A stretch of DNA of 64,000 nt from Calendula officinalis (lineage: Eukaryota > Streptophyta > Magnoliopsida > Asterales > Asteraceae), in contig OY970823.1 of assembly GCA_963853835.1 (NCBI GenBank), positions 49,637,808-49,701,807 of the forward strand, written 5' to 3'. Positions 10,762-23,115 of this stretch are shown here, one piece after another; positions within the stretch are counted from its first letter, which is position 1, and each line of letters opens with the position of its first letter. A program made the translations under genes and the position numbers. The notes beneath the pieces were generated by a model. That model ran no database searches. It was given only the letters and a program-made list of their open reading frames with translations, and had not been told where the DNA came from.

Positions 10762-11425
10762 TAATAATATATTTTACTCTTGTACTACTATAACAATAGA
10801 ATAGATGAGTCTCACATAATGCATATCTATACAATTTCATTTTTTATATATAGACGTTTTAATTAACTAACTGAAAATTGAAGTTGAGAGTATAATGATA
10901 TTGATAATTATTTAAAATATTTTAAAAAATATTTTTATTTTATATATTTTCAGTTTGAGTTAGAAATTCAATTAGAATTAACTGCAAAGTTTTAAAGATA
11001 TTTTATTTGTTAAAATTGTAATTACTATGGAGATAAATATGTAATTCTAATTAATAGAGAATAATTTCCATCTATATTTATGCTCTAACAAAGTATGAAA
11101 ATATTGAATGGTATTCTAAGGTAAGTTTGTTATTTCAATTCTTAATTTATTAAAAGTGAGATATTTTATATATTATCTCCAATTTATACTAAGTTATACT
11201 AAAATACTATAAATAAAGTACTTAACAAACAATAGAGTAAATTACACGGATAGTTCATGTAGTTTGCCAAAAAATCTGGATCTAGTCCCTAAGTCCCAAT
11301 ATTACACAGATGGTAACTAATATTCATACATTGTCATGCTTTTAGCCCCTAAGCATAACAAGCGTTAAAATAGTCTGTTAAATCTGATCATGTGAGATGC
11401 ACATGAGGATAATTTACTCTAAACA
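10762..11425. other. AT-rich intergenic DNA
   Basis: No gene seen. The stretch 11230-11420 reads like eroded transposon sequence, with no recognisable ends. Confidence 0.4.
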
Positions 11426-11430
11426 ATGTG

Positions 11431-12294
11431 TGTAACGACCCGAATTTTGTAAATAAATAAATTGTACAAAAATATGATAATTATGGATAATTCATTTAAG
11501 AACCGTAGGAATTGGTTTCGTGTCATTTGGACACCGTTTGATATGGTTAAGGTGGAAACCGGGCTGAACCGGACGACAAAAAGTTAGAGCCTAGCTGCCT
11601 AGGGAAGTTCGCGGCGCGAACTATGGTTCGCGTTCGCGAAGACCATACAGAGAATTTGGGGTTTTGGGCGACCGGAATTCACGGCCCATTCCCGATCGCG
11701 AAGTGTTCCCGACGCGGGAAGTTCGCGAAACGAACTCCAGTTCGCGAACGCGAACTTGTGCAGGTGTATAAAAGAGCGAGTTTAGGCATCAACGACCCTA
11801 CTTCTAGCTCAGCCGTTTTTGTGAAGGAAGAAGGCGATTTTGGAGGTTTAAAGCTCAAATCTTCACCATCTTTGAAGATTTAAACATCAAAGGTAAAGAT
11901 TATTGATTCTTATCATCTCCTACCTTAGTTTCAAGCTTTTCATGGGTATCAATGGTGGTTTTGGGAACCAACCATATCATCTTTGGGGAAGATGATATAT
12001 CATGAGTGTAAAACACTCATTGTAGGCTTGAAATCAATGTGTACAAACTAGATTTGGGTTTTATGGATTGAAATCTTGAACTAGGGTTTGAGATTTCCAC
12101 CAAGTTGTATGAACTTGGTGGTTAAGGTTGTTAATATGGATTAGTTAGTGATTAGTTATAGTTAATAACTAGTTATTATGATGATATTGATGTTAGGTCA
12201 AGAAGACCTTGTGTTTGGAAGAACTTCCTTGATTGGGAAGTAAGGATTTGTGTTGTTGAACACAAGTATTGGATAGCATTGCTAAAGTGAGTAC
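11431..12294 (+). repeat. Probable solo LTR of a Ty3/gypsy element
   Basis: It starts TGTAACGACCCGAATTTTG, a common plant gypsy LTR start. ATGTG flanks it at 11426-11430 and 12295-12299. A TATAAAAG box lies at 11768 downstream of a GC-rich block with repeated GTTCGCG/CGCGAAC palindromes (11608-11757). The right tip reads GTGAGTAC rather than CA, so the right edge is less sure. No internal coding region follows, hence solo LTR. The ORF 11623-11883 inside it is unsupported. Confidence 0.6.
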
Positions 12295-12299
12295 ATGTG

Positions 12300-12759
12300 A
12301 TCTTTTCTGATTACATAATAAAATGATTTTTATGGTTTAAATGATTAAATAAGTTTTTAGTAGTCTCTATTAGACAAATGATTTGATAAAGAAAATGATT
12401 GATTTGTTTAGTACATGAATTGTATTGTTTATTGATTTGCTTGGTTACCAATAGTATTGGCTCGTATTGCAAAACATATTTTCCTGAGCTCGATCAATCA
12501 TCCCGTCCAAGGCACCGATCAACCTGAAAAGAGTCAACGAGGGAGGGATTAACACAAAACTAAGTGACTGAATATAATCCACAAATTCTGTAAAGCACAA
12601 CAAGCTAGCATAAACATCTCCACGATCGAAAAGCCACATAACCACATAATCACTATTTGTTCAAGAAGCTCGGGGGTCCTACAGGAGCCTAAAATCATCG
12701 TCGGCCCAACGACGGTACCCGAAATCATGTACCCAACTCCCCCGTAAACCCCCTTACGT
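12300..12759. other. Unassigned sequence
   Basis: A 66-codon minus-strand frame (12645-12445) encodes a hydrophobic peptide I do not recognise. It could be a captured gene fragment. Nothing else is visible. Confidence 0.3.
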
Positions 12760-12912
12760 ATAACGAATACAGGTAAGGTCCGAATACCATATGAGTCGAT
12801 ACACTATGCCCAGACATTGACTTCTCAAACCTAGGTCACCTATAAACACATGACTTATAAGTAATTGACAACACCTTACACCAAACTTCAATACCACTAG
12901 ACTACAAGCTTT
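12760..12912 (-). mobile_element. tRNA-related SINE fragment
   Basis: On the minus strand, box A-like TAGTCTAGTGGTA (near 12893-12905) is followed by GGTGTTGTCAATTACTTATAAGTCATG, which resembles the SINE at 13150-13290. Box B is degraded (GTGTTTATAGG). No target duplication identified. Confidence 0.4.
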
Positions 12913-13149
12913 AAATTTATACTAAACAATTTGTATTAATTTGTTTAGTCAACCTTTCGCAAAAGGAATTTGTACAAACAATAATAGAAAACAATTCCAA
13001 CATTTGTATGTTCCAGAAAAGAAATGACGATTATAAGATTCCCGTTCAATCAAGTGTGTTAATAAAAAATGGTAAATGTGTGACATTGTGATCAACTCTT
13101 TTAAAAAAAAAAAATGGAACGGCAAGTTAATAAGTTAGTGGTTCGAGTA

Positions 13150-13290
13150 TAGATAGTGACATCCACAAGGAGCAGTATGTCTTCTCTCAAACCTTCCACC
13201 TATGAAATTAAATCCCACCACCAAAGTCCACGACGGGATTTGAACCCATGACTTATGAGTCATGGGCAACACCTTATATCACTAGGTTAG
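13150..13290 (-). mobile_element. tRNA-derived SINE
   Basis: The reverse complement reads CTAACCTAGTGATATAAGG (box A-like, from 13290) and GGGTTCAAATCCC (box B, 13247-13235), with a TGACTCATAAGTCATG stem between them. The spacing of about 40 bp fits a tRNA head. Body and tail extend leftward with no clear end. Confidence 0.6.
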
Positions 13291-13639
13291 AAACCTTAGG
13301 TAACTCTTTTACAGATTAAACATGAAGTGTGTATCATTGGTTCATTACCCTAAAACCTACTTATTCCAAAAGTAAGTGATATTTTAAAATTTTGTTCAAA
13401 AATTATCCATATGGTTAATATTACAATGGATGAAAATTCAATATGATTAACTTCATACTGAAATATATTTTACATCCATAAAATATGTTAAAATTTATGA
13501 AAATCAATTATGATACGTAGTAAATGGGTAAATTGAGGTTTTTCATAATCAAATTATACAAAAAGGTAACTATTTGACTCAAATGTATGTGGCATAATCA
13601 GAGTATCTTTATAGTTATTTCCTAACAATTCACTAGTCA

Positions 13640-13707
13640 ACCCCAAAAACTTGTGTTTGAACCAATACCTCTCGTGAGAAGATCAGAATACTTACCACTA
13701 GGCTATC
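13640..13707 (-). mobile_element. tRNA-derived SINE head
   Basis: The reverse complement has TAGCCTAGTGGTAAG (box A, near 13707) and GGTTCAAACA (box B, near 13663). Body and ends not resolved. Confidence 0.5.
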
Positions 13708-14111
13708 CTGATAGTGAATTATTTTTATCTTTATTTTTTCTTATTATATTTCCGATTGATGTGAAGTAATATACTAAACCATACTCTTTTTCTTGTTTCT
13801 TTACGTTTTCAATGTCCTTCCATGGATGTCATTATTGTAAGGGTATGCTTTTTACCTTTGTATTTGTGGTTTTTTTTGGGTTTGTCATCTCTTAATGTTC
13901 GCTTTGATTTTTATGTCATCTCATCATCAGATGTGCCTTTGTCGTTGTAAATGCGGTCTAGGGTTGATGAAATCAGTGGCGGATCCAGAAAAAATTTAAG
14001 GGTTGCATAATTTTTTATTCATATTATATAGAAATCATAAAAATAAACTGGAAAGCATGATTTCATTACATATGTCAAAAAACACGTGTATACATTACAT
14101 TGTAAAATTGA

Positions 14112-14330
14112 CATCTTCGTTCTTTAATTTTTTGAAAATGATTAATTACACTTTCAATTGTAACATCTAAAAGCGTTTTTTTTTCTATTGCACAAATCAA
14201 CGCTTGATTAAAAATTCATCATCCATTTTATTGCGCAAATCGGTATTTAAAAGTTTCATTGGAGAAAAGCATTTTTCAACTGTTGCAGTTGAAACCGACA
14301 AGAATAAAACCAACTTTAATAACCTATATA
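14112..14330 (-). pseudogene. hAT transposase C-terminal (dimerisation) relic
   Basis: Minus-strand translation gives LSVSTATVEKCFSPMK, then NTDLRNKMDDEFLI, and after a one-base frame change ALICAIEKK...IESVINHFQ. This is the conserved end of the hAT dimerisation domain of TTF-type zinc-finger transposases. The frameshift and missing upstream domains make it a fragment. A TGGCGGATCCAG string follows on the 3' side (13977-13988). Confidence 0.7.
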
Positions 14331-14339
14331 GCAAAGAGA

Positions 14340-15158
14340 AAGAACGATGTTTTCTGGTTTCCGAATTAATAAATAATATAAACTTAATACATAAGAAGTA
14401 ATATGTTTTACTTAATTTTTTTATTGAACTTTAATTATATTTTTCTTAAGTTATCCTTTTAACAAATATTTAGAATAAAATATATATTATTATTCTTTTC
14501 TACTAAATAAGAATATTCGTTACATTTCTTTTCTTAAGGGTGTCACCTAAATTAAAAAGAAAAAAAATAAACACTAATTCAAAAAAGTTAAGGGGTTATG
14601 CGGGCAACCCGTGCACCATATTAGGTCCTCTCCTGAATGCAATCAACTTATTGTAATTTTTTTCCCAAAATAAATAAAATTCTTATGACAAAATTTAAGT
14701 GTCACCTCAAATCTCAATCTCCAAGTTAAATGTTCAGTTTTCTTTCTTTTGGACCATTTATTATCATATAATACAATACTCGTACCGCCGTCACTGTTCA
14801 TTAGAGTTTTTAAACTCAGTTTTGCATGTATCCGTTCCGTTCCTCTCAGCATGTGGAGTTTTGTTTTGTACTTTTTTGTTTAAAAGTCTTTACAAAGAAA
14901 AAGCAAGTAAAAAATTCAATTGACTCAGGTGGTTAGGTAGTTCCTTTAAATATAGAAGTGCATAGTCTCAAAACCTGGCTGCTACTTTATTTGAATTTTT
15001 GCTCTCCAACAGTCCAACTTATAGTAGCATACTTCATACTCAATTTATTTTAAAGCTAACCTTTTATACTTTACAATCATAACATTATTTAAAATAATTA
15101 AATTATTCAGTTTTTCTATTAAAACTTTTTTGTGCCCCCCTTAAGCTTTTATAACTTA
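14340..15158. other. AT-rich intergenic DNA
   Basis: No gene. A GACTCAGGTGGTTAGGTAG segment near 14923 is weakly tRNA-like but has no matching box B of good quality. Confidence 0.3.
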
Positions 15159-15195
15159 CTAGCAGGGTACCCGCGCAATGCGGCGGGTACCCAGT
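15159..15195 (-). mobile_element. Helitron 3' terminus (minus orientation)
   Basis: CTAG at 15159-15162 is followed by a GGTACCCGC...GCGGGTACC hairpin. Read on the minus strand this is the 3' hairpin plus CTAG|T end seen in the 425-bp Helitrons at 24612 and 63024. The 5' TC end should lie to the right but was not found. Confidence 0.55.
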
Positions 15196-16946
15196 AACTA
15201 TGTTTTGCGGCAGGCAAATATTGCTTGGTTACACTTTTTTTTCTTTCCAAAATAAGCATTGAAGACATTTAACGCGATGAACAAATAATCATTAGCATGT
15301 CAAACGTTAAAAATGGGACACTACTACAACTTAAAACAACAGGTCAAATGATAAAATGATGCATTATCTCACACAACCATTTCGCTTAGAGTTTTGCGCA
15401 CATGGGTTGCGGTGTGGTGTCCTGAGGGATGCGGCCAAAGGCTGTGCAAAGGAGATGCTGCCATATTCGGTTGCTGAAGGCTGAAAAATCACAAATACAG
15501 ACATAAATTTTATACATTGGAATTAAGACGGTAATTTGAGGGTTAACACACATCACTAAATGCAGAACAGGCTATTCAAATTTACCTGCTTATACATAGG
15601 AGTATGACACAAGGATTACTCATTGCACCATAAGGAACAAATTCGTTCTAAAACTTCATTAGTATTGTTGAAACACTCGGGTCCTTATCAACAAAAAACT
15701 TTTTCACTTGAACATGTATCTCTCATTAAATTGCCTATATTAACAAGATGGATAGTTTGGGTTAGATCAGAACATAATTTAGTATGGGTCAAAACGGGCC
15801 ACGGGTCAGACTCAGAAACAAATTTTAGTCCATTTAACTAAAATTGAAGATTAAAGATATGTCATGTGTCTAACACGTCAAATTGTATTAACCTATAAGA
15901 TGAGTCTAATGGGTCAAAATGGTCTATTGGGTCATATTCGACATCAGGGTCAACTGGGTATTATTCTAAAGGGTCAAACTCGTAAACTGTCAAATGGGTA
16001 CAAATAAAAAAATGTTAGTTTAATATGTAATCCATACAAATGCGGAACTGTAATATTAATCTTAATGTTTTTTTATAGTGGGTTGATTCAATCAAATGGT
16101 TAATTTTAATTTAAATATAAAGAAATCCCTTTTAAATGCAATTCTGAAGTTAATAAAATGGGTCAGATGGGTTCAAAAATTTATTTGTCTAAAACAAGCG
16201 TCAAATGAGTCTTGTTCCACACATTTTCCATGTTTTATTGGTGCTTGCATTGGATCCAGGGGACTCACAGATATATATACATATAACTATTTATTTCTAA
16301 TTTGATGGTCTCTATATGAACATAATGCTTTTATAGCTATCTGGCTTTATTCAACATCGAAAATTGGCGGGCCGTCTCCCATCAGAGGAGTCGGTGTGTT
16401 GAGATGTTATACTTCCGGCAAAACCTTTTTTTCCCTATAACGACGTTAAACCACACCGGGTGTCTTGCAAAAGGGGATTTCGCCAGGTGCACGGCGGTAC
16501 GCCAAATCTAGAAGGTGAGGTTTTTTATTTATTTTTTTTTTTATTTTGTAAATTATGATTGGTTGGGGATATTTTTTGTGGATCTCAAGTGGGTATTATA
16601 CGGATGTTAAACCAGTGAGAGTGTTTTTAAGACGGATTTAAAATCATGTTAAAGAGATAAAAATACTTTTAACATAACTTTAGCTAGTATCTACACTTTG
16701 TGCCCTCAAAAGAAATTCTTATGAACCATGGAATAGCTTTTGTTAATGACAAACGCATTTTCTGCAACTTGCAAGTGGAGACAATTGACCAATGACCACT
16801 GTTTGTTTAAATACCATGTTTCGAAACTTTATAGAGAAAATTTGAAGGATGATGGACGTTACGGCCCAATCTGCTATCATCAAGAAGCCCGCTAAAATTA
16901 AGAAACTACCAGCCCGTTTAGGGGATTAAAAACCCAATTTCTTGAG
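15196..16946. other. Intergenic DNA with GGGTCA-rich stretch
   Basis: Between 15770 and 16170 the motif GGGTCA/GGGTCAAA occurs many times on the plus strand, a pattern common in decayed plant transposons. No gene, LTR or TIR could be supported. Confidence 0.4.
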
Positions 16947-17079
16947 GGGTAGTGATTTTAGGACTACACAAATTACTTCATCTACCACAATCACTGTTTT
17001 ACAGTATTTTTACAATATGCTTTAAATGTTGTACAATATGGTGAGTGAAGTAATTTGTGTGGTCCCAAAATCACTACCC
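16947..17079. mobile_element. 133-bp MITE, Mutator-like
   Basis: The ~34-bp TIRs begin GGGTAGTGATTTT and continue with CACAAATTACTTCA. The 9-bp duplication TTTCTTGAG is perfect (16938-16946, 17080-17088). The duplication length fits Mutator-type MITEs. There is no coding content. Confidence 0.8.
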
Positions 17080-17088
17080 TTTCTTGAG

Positions 17089-18075
17089 GGTCCAAGAAGC
17101 AATAATCGATAGACGATAGTCAACAATGAAAAGCCGGAAGGATTTTCAAAAGATTAGCAATTGCATCGTAGGTCTGTAATCCGGTTCAACTGGTCAGTTT
17201 TAGCCGTCCGACCAATTCAATCGTTTATAAAGCATCGATCGGTTTGATTTAAAATCCAGGGTTTAATACATTGATAGTTTAGGATATACCAGTCTTCCTC
17301 AAGATACCTTGTTAAACTATTTTATATTCGGGTTATGTCACGAGATCCGATAATAATTGACAATTCAACGACCTAATCTCTCACCCAAGCCATATTCATC
17401 ACTAAACCATAGAAGATAAAACATGTCACCAAATATACAAACCCCGCACCACCACAATCCATCACCAACACCCTTCACCGTCCACAACTTCGATCACATC
17501 TATAAAACTCGACTGGAAGTGGGTGGAACCCACAATTTAATCTGTCTTGTCTAGAGGTCTTCCCTACATCGCAAAATAACACCTAACTCTACACCACCTC
17601 TTCAACCAACTCCTCATGATAACCCTTTAACTATCACTTTTACTCGTTTCTCTACACTAAGCATTACAAAAAAATACGGGCTTCATTCCTATGCTTCAAA
17701 TGCCCTTAAAAGTACCATAATATCTGGGACAATAATGCAACGCTCCTCAGTTTCTATTGACAGCCGAAAATGATGGAACTATCCTTCCGGTGTCCTACTC
17801 ATTCAACCTTTTCATGTCTAAGTGGCTAAGAGTCTAATTGGCAAGCTCCAATTGAGACATAACCACTAATCTGACCAGCCCAATTCTGAATTACCTTCCG
17901 GATTTCAGTTCAAATCAATTTCTAAAACATTGTGCATGCCCTTTTAATTGCTATTAAAAGATGAATTAATTATTAATTTAGACCGCGCGACTGATTCAAT
18001 TCTCATTTAAAACTGATAGACTTCAATATTTCCAAAATACCCCGTGCGGCTGGGCGACTCCATAGAGCAGCAATA
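17089..18075. other. Unassigned intergenic sequence
   Basis: No gene, repeat or RNA recognised. Base composition is less AT-biased than its neighbours around 17340-17900. Confidence 0.4.
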
Positions 18076-18290
18076 ACTTTGAGCAGCACTAAGTGGTGAG
18101 CAGCACTAAGTGTTGAGCAGTAATAACGAGCAGTAGTAACAAGGTTAAGCAGTATTAACGAGTAGTAGTAACAAGGTTGAGTGCAGTAGTAACAAGGTTG
18201 AGTGCAGTAGTAACAAGGTTGGGTGCAGTAGGAACAAGGTTGAGCAGTATCACGAGTAGTAGTAACAAGGTTGAGCAGTGTTAACTGGGA
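18076..18290. repeat. Minisatellite, ~23-bp AGCAGTAGTAACAAGGTTGAG units
   Basis: About eight imperfect units differ by short GTG or ACGAGT insertions. The minus-strand frame 18356-18003 with repeated QPCYYCT is a by-product of the repeat, not a gene. Confidence 0.8.
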
Positions 18291-20002
18291 CACGTGGCGG
18301 CGTTCTAGTAGAGTAGCACGGTTGCACGGTTTTTCTGAGAAAAATTGAAAATACAAGTTTTTTTCTAGGGAACTTTGGTTTCATTTAATATATATTAAAA
18401 AATCACCTTTAAAATATTTTAGATACTTACGCTTAATGCGACTTTTAAAGCATTTGACTCTTTCATTTTTTACCATTTTATTTACTGGAAATGAAATATA
18501 CATCTTGGTATTTTTATATGAATATAAATAGACTGATAGCGTACCCTTCTATGTTTTTGAATTCTATGTTCAATAAAAAATAGAAAGAAACAAAAAAACA
18601 AGAGTCGTGGTATTAAAAGAAGAGTTGAAAGCAGTGGGTGTGCGTGCAGGCCAGCCAGCTAAGAATTCCAACGTACATTGTGAACCCCGTGTTTACTTCT
18701 TTGTGAGAAATGCCTCTGCAACTAGTTACTAGTCTATTTATCTTCGGTTAAAATATCGTTGTAATTTCGTGTTTTTCTAGAAAAGTTATCAATTTAAATC
18801 CTCATTCTTGCTATTATTTTTTAAAATGATATTCTCGTTTATCACGGACTTCTCTAGGATGACCGAACTTTGCTCGAATGCTCGTAATGTATGCAACCTT
18901 ACCACTGTCATTTCCAGACATATATATTCTTATGTCCATCTAGTAATTGTTTATCCAGGGAGGGATCAAACTCGTGACTTTTAAGAAGTTATTCGAACGT
19001 AATTCTTGCTATTATTGTATCTGCTAAATCACTTTCATCCATTTCTCTCGTAAGTTAAGTTGTTTACAATAGAAAAAGAAAGGTACAAATCTTTACAAAA
19101 TATTTCAAAGGAGCAAGTCACAACCACTTGATCTTAATTGTCAAGTATGATCATGCATTCATACTAACTGTTGTCCTTTTACGAGCATAAAGTAGTACAT
19201 AAAATATGTTTTAAATTCAATTTCCCCCTACTTTTGAGTGGTTGGATTTAAGAGGAGACATAGTATCTTTATTTATCATTCTAGCGGCAAACATGTTGAA
19301 AGTGTCGTACGACTTACAATACAATTGCCCAAAAACCTACTTATTAATAATGGGTTACAAGGAGTGAAATGATTCATACAATTGCAACTTATGTTTTAGT
19401 ATCTATGTACTATTTGGTTTAAAATCTGTCTAATCCGGTGAGTGAAATACTTTTTGTGTTTTACTATTTGTCTAATGCAAATAGTTAGTATACTTTAACC
19501 ATAAAAACACCTAAATTTGTTAATCACCCAATGTGTGCTTTATAAATATGTACGTTACCAACTACCAACAATATTATTCCTTAACCCTTTTATTAATCCA
19601 TGTTAATTGATTTTGAATTATTACAACGTATAATATAATGTTATGAAATATGCATTAGAATGATACCTAAAACTGTGTAAGAGAATTGTAAACCAACCAT
19701 GAACCAATACTCCTTAAAATAATTTATGTACATAGAAACACTAGATGTTGGAACAAAAATAAATCCAATCCACTAAAAGTAATAGAATTACCTACTTATA
19801 ATAAAAAAAAAAGAAATAATGGGATTGAACACTCTTTACCATCAAAACCTATAATGTGTATGCCTCTATATGTATCTACCAAACCACCTATAGCAACCAC
19901 TTCCCTTCTAAGCTTTTATATACAAAACCATAACACCGAACCATGAATCACAACCCTTTAATGCACAAGTTACAACTCTTCAATGCATGATCCACCCCTT
20001 CT
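18291..20002. other. AT-rich flank downstream of ACR8
   Basis: No gene seen. The portion ending at 20002 contains the ACR8 3' UTR. Poly(A)-signal candidates are too many to choose among. Confidence 0.4.
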
Positions 20003-22219
20003 TCATGAAAATGATTTAATCAACCCCAAATTGTAAAGATTCCTCCTTAATAAACTACCAATTGAAACCAAAACCGCACCACCAAGACTACTTGTATTTT
20101 GTTCATGGCTATCCACCTTTTGATGATACATCAATGGTAGTTCCTTGACTCGCAAGTAACCCGACCCGATTCTTTCCATAACCGAATCCAAAACCTTTGA
20201 ATCCACCCGGTTTCCAATTGCATCCGTTACATAGAAAACATTTAATGCCATACCCTTTGTGGTAGATATTTCGGCTTGTGTCACATTCATTGCATTTTCT
20301 CTAAACGTTCTTGTAACCTCGGCTAATAAACCCGGTTTATCGGGTGTGAATAATTCAAGAATCACACCCTCGGATGCCCTTCTTTCAATTGCAGCCCTCA
20401 AACACATGATCACCCGTTGCTTTTCGGCTTCTGAACTAATCGGTGTCCCGTCTATATGTCTGATAAAGAATTCCTAAAATCAAAAAAAGGTTAAAACTTT
20501 AGTAAAATTAACATAAACCCATTTTAAATTTGATCATATTTATAGCAAAAGACTTAAGATTAGGAGAAATCATAAAAGTTTGGTAAAGTTAGTAAGATCA
20601 GCTCCAGCCCATCAGGTGGAAAGGCGAGCCCATCAGCTTTGATACCAGCCCTTGGATCAAAGCTGATGGGCCCACAAAAATCATGAACAAATGGTCCGGA
20701 GCTGGCCTTATTAATAAGATAAGTCAATAACCGAATAAGTACCATATATGCAGCGTCTTCTGAGGTATTGATTGTCGCATGAAATACAACATATTGCATA
20801 TCGGTCAAAGTGCAAACAACATCGAATAAAAGCTTGGGACGATCTTTGACTTGAATGTTGACCACCGAGTACTCTTTTTCTGAACAATTTTGAACCGTTA
20901 CTAACGGAGAACAACGGCGGTTAGTTTTAATAATCGGTGTTCGGTCATAATCACGATCTGTAAACATCATTTGGTGAAGTCGTCTTTCGGTGTGAGTGAT
21001 TGCTAATGAAACGTTAGTTTTTGCACTTCTTATATCATTATCCCCTTTTAAAACGTTTCTTAATCGACCTTTGAGTTTGTTAATTTTGTGTGAATCTTCA
21101 ATTGGGGAACCTGAATCACAATCTTTTAAGTGAATTAGGGCTGCAATTCGACCGTTGTGTGTCCATACTTTTGATTCAACCACATTGCATTTAAGATCGG
21201 ATAAAACCGCAAAAACTTCCGATAAAAGTCCAACTCGATCTGTACCGGTTAATTCTAATGCTGTCATTCCATCAATTGATTTTGATTTTGTTCTATGAAT
21301 AGTTCCAAGTGACTGTAATTGAAAAAAACAGAGCAAATTCAGTTTTTTTTTAAGAAAGAATATATTTATTTGTGTACAAATTAGCTGCTTAATAATTACC
21401 TGTTCAATGCAATTGATGATGCTATCATCTGTTAATTTGTTGCCATCCAAATTAGTGACATGAAAAACTGTAGATAATGAGAATAAAGCAAAATCAGTAA
21501 GGTAGACAACATGATTTAGATATTTTATTTTATTAAATTAATTGATATTGTTAATTCGTACAAAATTAAAGTAAACTCACCATCCATGTTCCATCTTCCA
21601 TCTGAAGAAACATAACCTTTTTTTATTGAAAGATTCAGATCTGTGAGAACTTGAACTGCTTCAAGAAGAATTCCATCTTTCCTTGCACTATCAATCTGAA
21701 AACAAATAAATTAAATTAATATTAATATACTACCATAAAGCAATTAGGTTAATTAAATAAATAATAATAATTAAATTATATAAATGAAATTAGATGAAGT
21801 AGGTAAACAATATTTGAAACTTACCATTACGCGTGTTGCATCTGCACAACCAGCATTGTCAATCATGACCCTGGCAACGAAAATTATAGAAATTGGTCAA
21901 CAAAGTCAACGTATTCACAGTGTGAATGCGAATATAAGTTTGAACTAATTTGAAAATTAGGGCACTGAAGGAAAAGATCAAATAAATAGTCAAATTTGGG
22001 TTGCGAATGAAACTTCGGGAAGAATTGGTCGGGAAATTTGAAAAACTGAAGAAAAACCCAGATCATTCGGTTTTAGGATGCTATTAAACATCAAAAACTG
22101 ATCAAAATAATATAAATAAGGAAACAAATATTAAAATTTCAAACTCACCTAGGAGTGTTCATACGAACAATAAGCTTTTCATATTCTTCCAAAAACGGTA
22201 TTCGATCCATTTGCATCAT
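20003..22219 (-). CDS. ACR8: ACT domain-repeat protein, ACR8-like, six exons
   Basis: Exons on the minus strand: 22219-22149, 21870-21825, 21695-21581, 21467-21400, 21312-20743, 20473-20003 (446 residues, close to Arabidopsis ACR8). All introns are GT-AG and phases agree. The N-terminus EEYEKLIVRMNTPRV is the ACR signature. Four ACT-type segments follow: about 38-105 (DSARKDGILLEAVQ), 125-190 (GTDRVGLLSEVFAV), 260-325 (KDRPKLLFDVVCTL) and 338-405 (TPDKPGLLAEVTRT). ACR proteins are thought to sense small ligands such as amino acids; they lack the uridylyltransferase domain of bacterial GlnD. The C-terminal tail (ALVSIGSLLRRNLYNLGLIKS) is typical of the clade. A second ATG directly follows the first. 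The gene looks intact. Confidence 0.93.
20599..20711. mobile_element. Foldback insertion in ACR8 intron 5
   Basis: The inner stem GCCCATCAGCTTTGAT (20628-20643) pairs perfectly with 20656-20671 across a 12-nt loop. Outer arms CAGCTCC/GGAGCTG (20599, 20699) also pair. TTAGTAAGAT on the left and TTAATAAGAT on the right may be remnants of a target duplication, but the right copy does not abut the arm. It begins about 30 bp from the exon 5 donor site. Confidence 0.6.
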
Positions 22220-22466
22220 TTTCTCTTGTTATTCCGGCGAATTAATGGCCGAAAGGTTTTGGTTCCAAGTGGTTTTTTAAGGAGGGAAATTAAGGAAGGA
22301 AGAATGAAACAAAACAAAAGAGTACAGCTAATAGAGAGCCCGAATTTGAAGAAATTGTTAGCTTTATCGACTAAATCGCCACCTCTCTCTGTCTAGGTTT
22401 CTCTCTCCAGAATTACGTAAACGAAGCACGCTTTACGGTTAATTGTCTACCCGTGGCAATGAATCG

Positions 22467-22474
22467 TATTTATA
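22467..22474 (-). promoter_or_regulatory. TATA box of ACR8
   Basis: TATAAATA on the minus strand lies about 250 bp upstream of the start codon. A C/T-rich stretch typical of plant 5' UTRs follows (22381-22410 read on the minus strand). It implies a 5' UTR of roughly 200 nt. Confidence 0.55.
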
Positions 22475-22779
22475 AACGAAGCAAAGATTTTAGAATAATA
22501 GAGAAACAAATCTTCATAATAGGAAAGACCATACGGTTATTAAAATAATTAAACTCGTTTTCTACGCTAAAAATCAAAACTTTGGAAAATATGACATTAA
22601 AATATCGTGAAGTATATAAACTTTATTTAAAAAAATATTTAAGTCAATATTATTTTTGAAATTTTAGGTGGTCTGATAATTCTTTAAAGATTTTTATATA
22701 ATTTAAATGGAACAAAATAGAAAGTTGAAGTGTGAATTCAATCATTTAATCAATTAACTTTAAGAAGTAAGATTGAATC

Positions 22780-23115
22780 GAGAACCGTTGTAACTGTCGA
22801 ATCGAACGGCATTAGATTGAATAGGACCGAACCGAGCTACATCAGTTCGGTTCTCGGTTATGCTTCTCATACAAATCGGTTATCGATCTGGATCGGTCTG
22901 GTTACGAGTGGTTCAGTCCAAAACCGAAAAAGGTCAAAGAAACTTTCTCGGTTATCGGTTCAGTACTTCAGTTCCAGTTGATTCTCAATCCGGTTCGGTT
23001 CCGGCCGTTTCTTTGTTTGATTCGGTTCCGGCCAGTTTTCAGTCTGGTTCGGCTCGGTTCCGATTGTCATCGGATTGGTTCTTTATCCGGCTGAAACCAT
23101 TTATCGGTTCGCTTC
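22780..23115 (+). repeat. CGGTTCGGTT-rich degenerate repeat
   Basis: Many CGGTT, TCGGTTCGG and CCGGTTCGG motifs make a low-complexity stretch similar to the interior of the hAT MITE at 28247-28918. The plus frame 22860-23168 is a by-product. No ends were found. Confidence 0.6.

Noticed and set aside
11623..11883. 86-codon frame in the GC-rich block
   Set aside because: Lies in U3/R of a gypsy LTR across its TATA box; unlikely to be coding.
12445..12645. Minus-strand hydrophobic 66-residue frame
   Set aside because: Could be a captured fragment but no family recognised and no splice or start support.
18003..18356. 117-codon frame with QPCYYCT repeats
   Set aside because: Translation of a minisatellite; no conserved protein.
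20560..20742. ORF continuation past the ACR8 exon 5 donor
   Set aside because: The open frame reads into intron sequence and the foldback; joining 20743 to 20473 restores the ACT domain.
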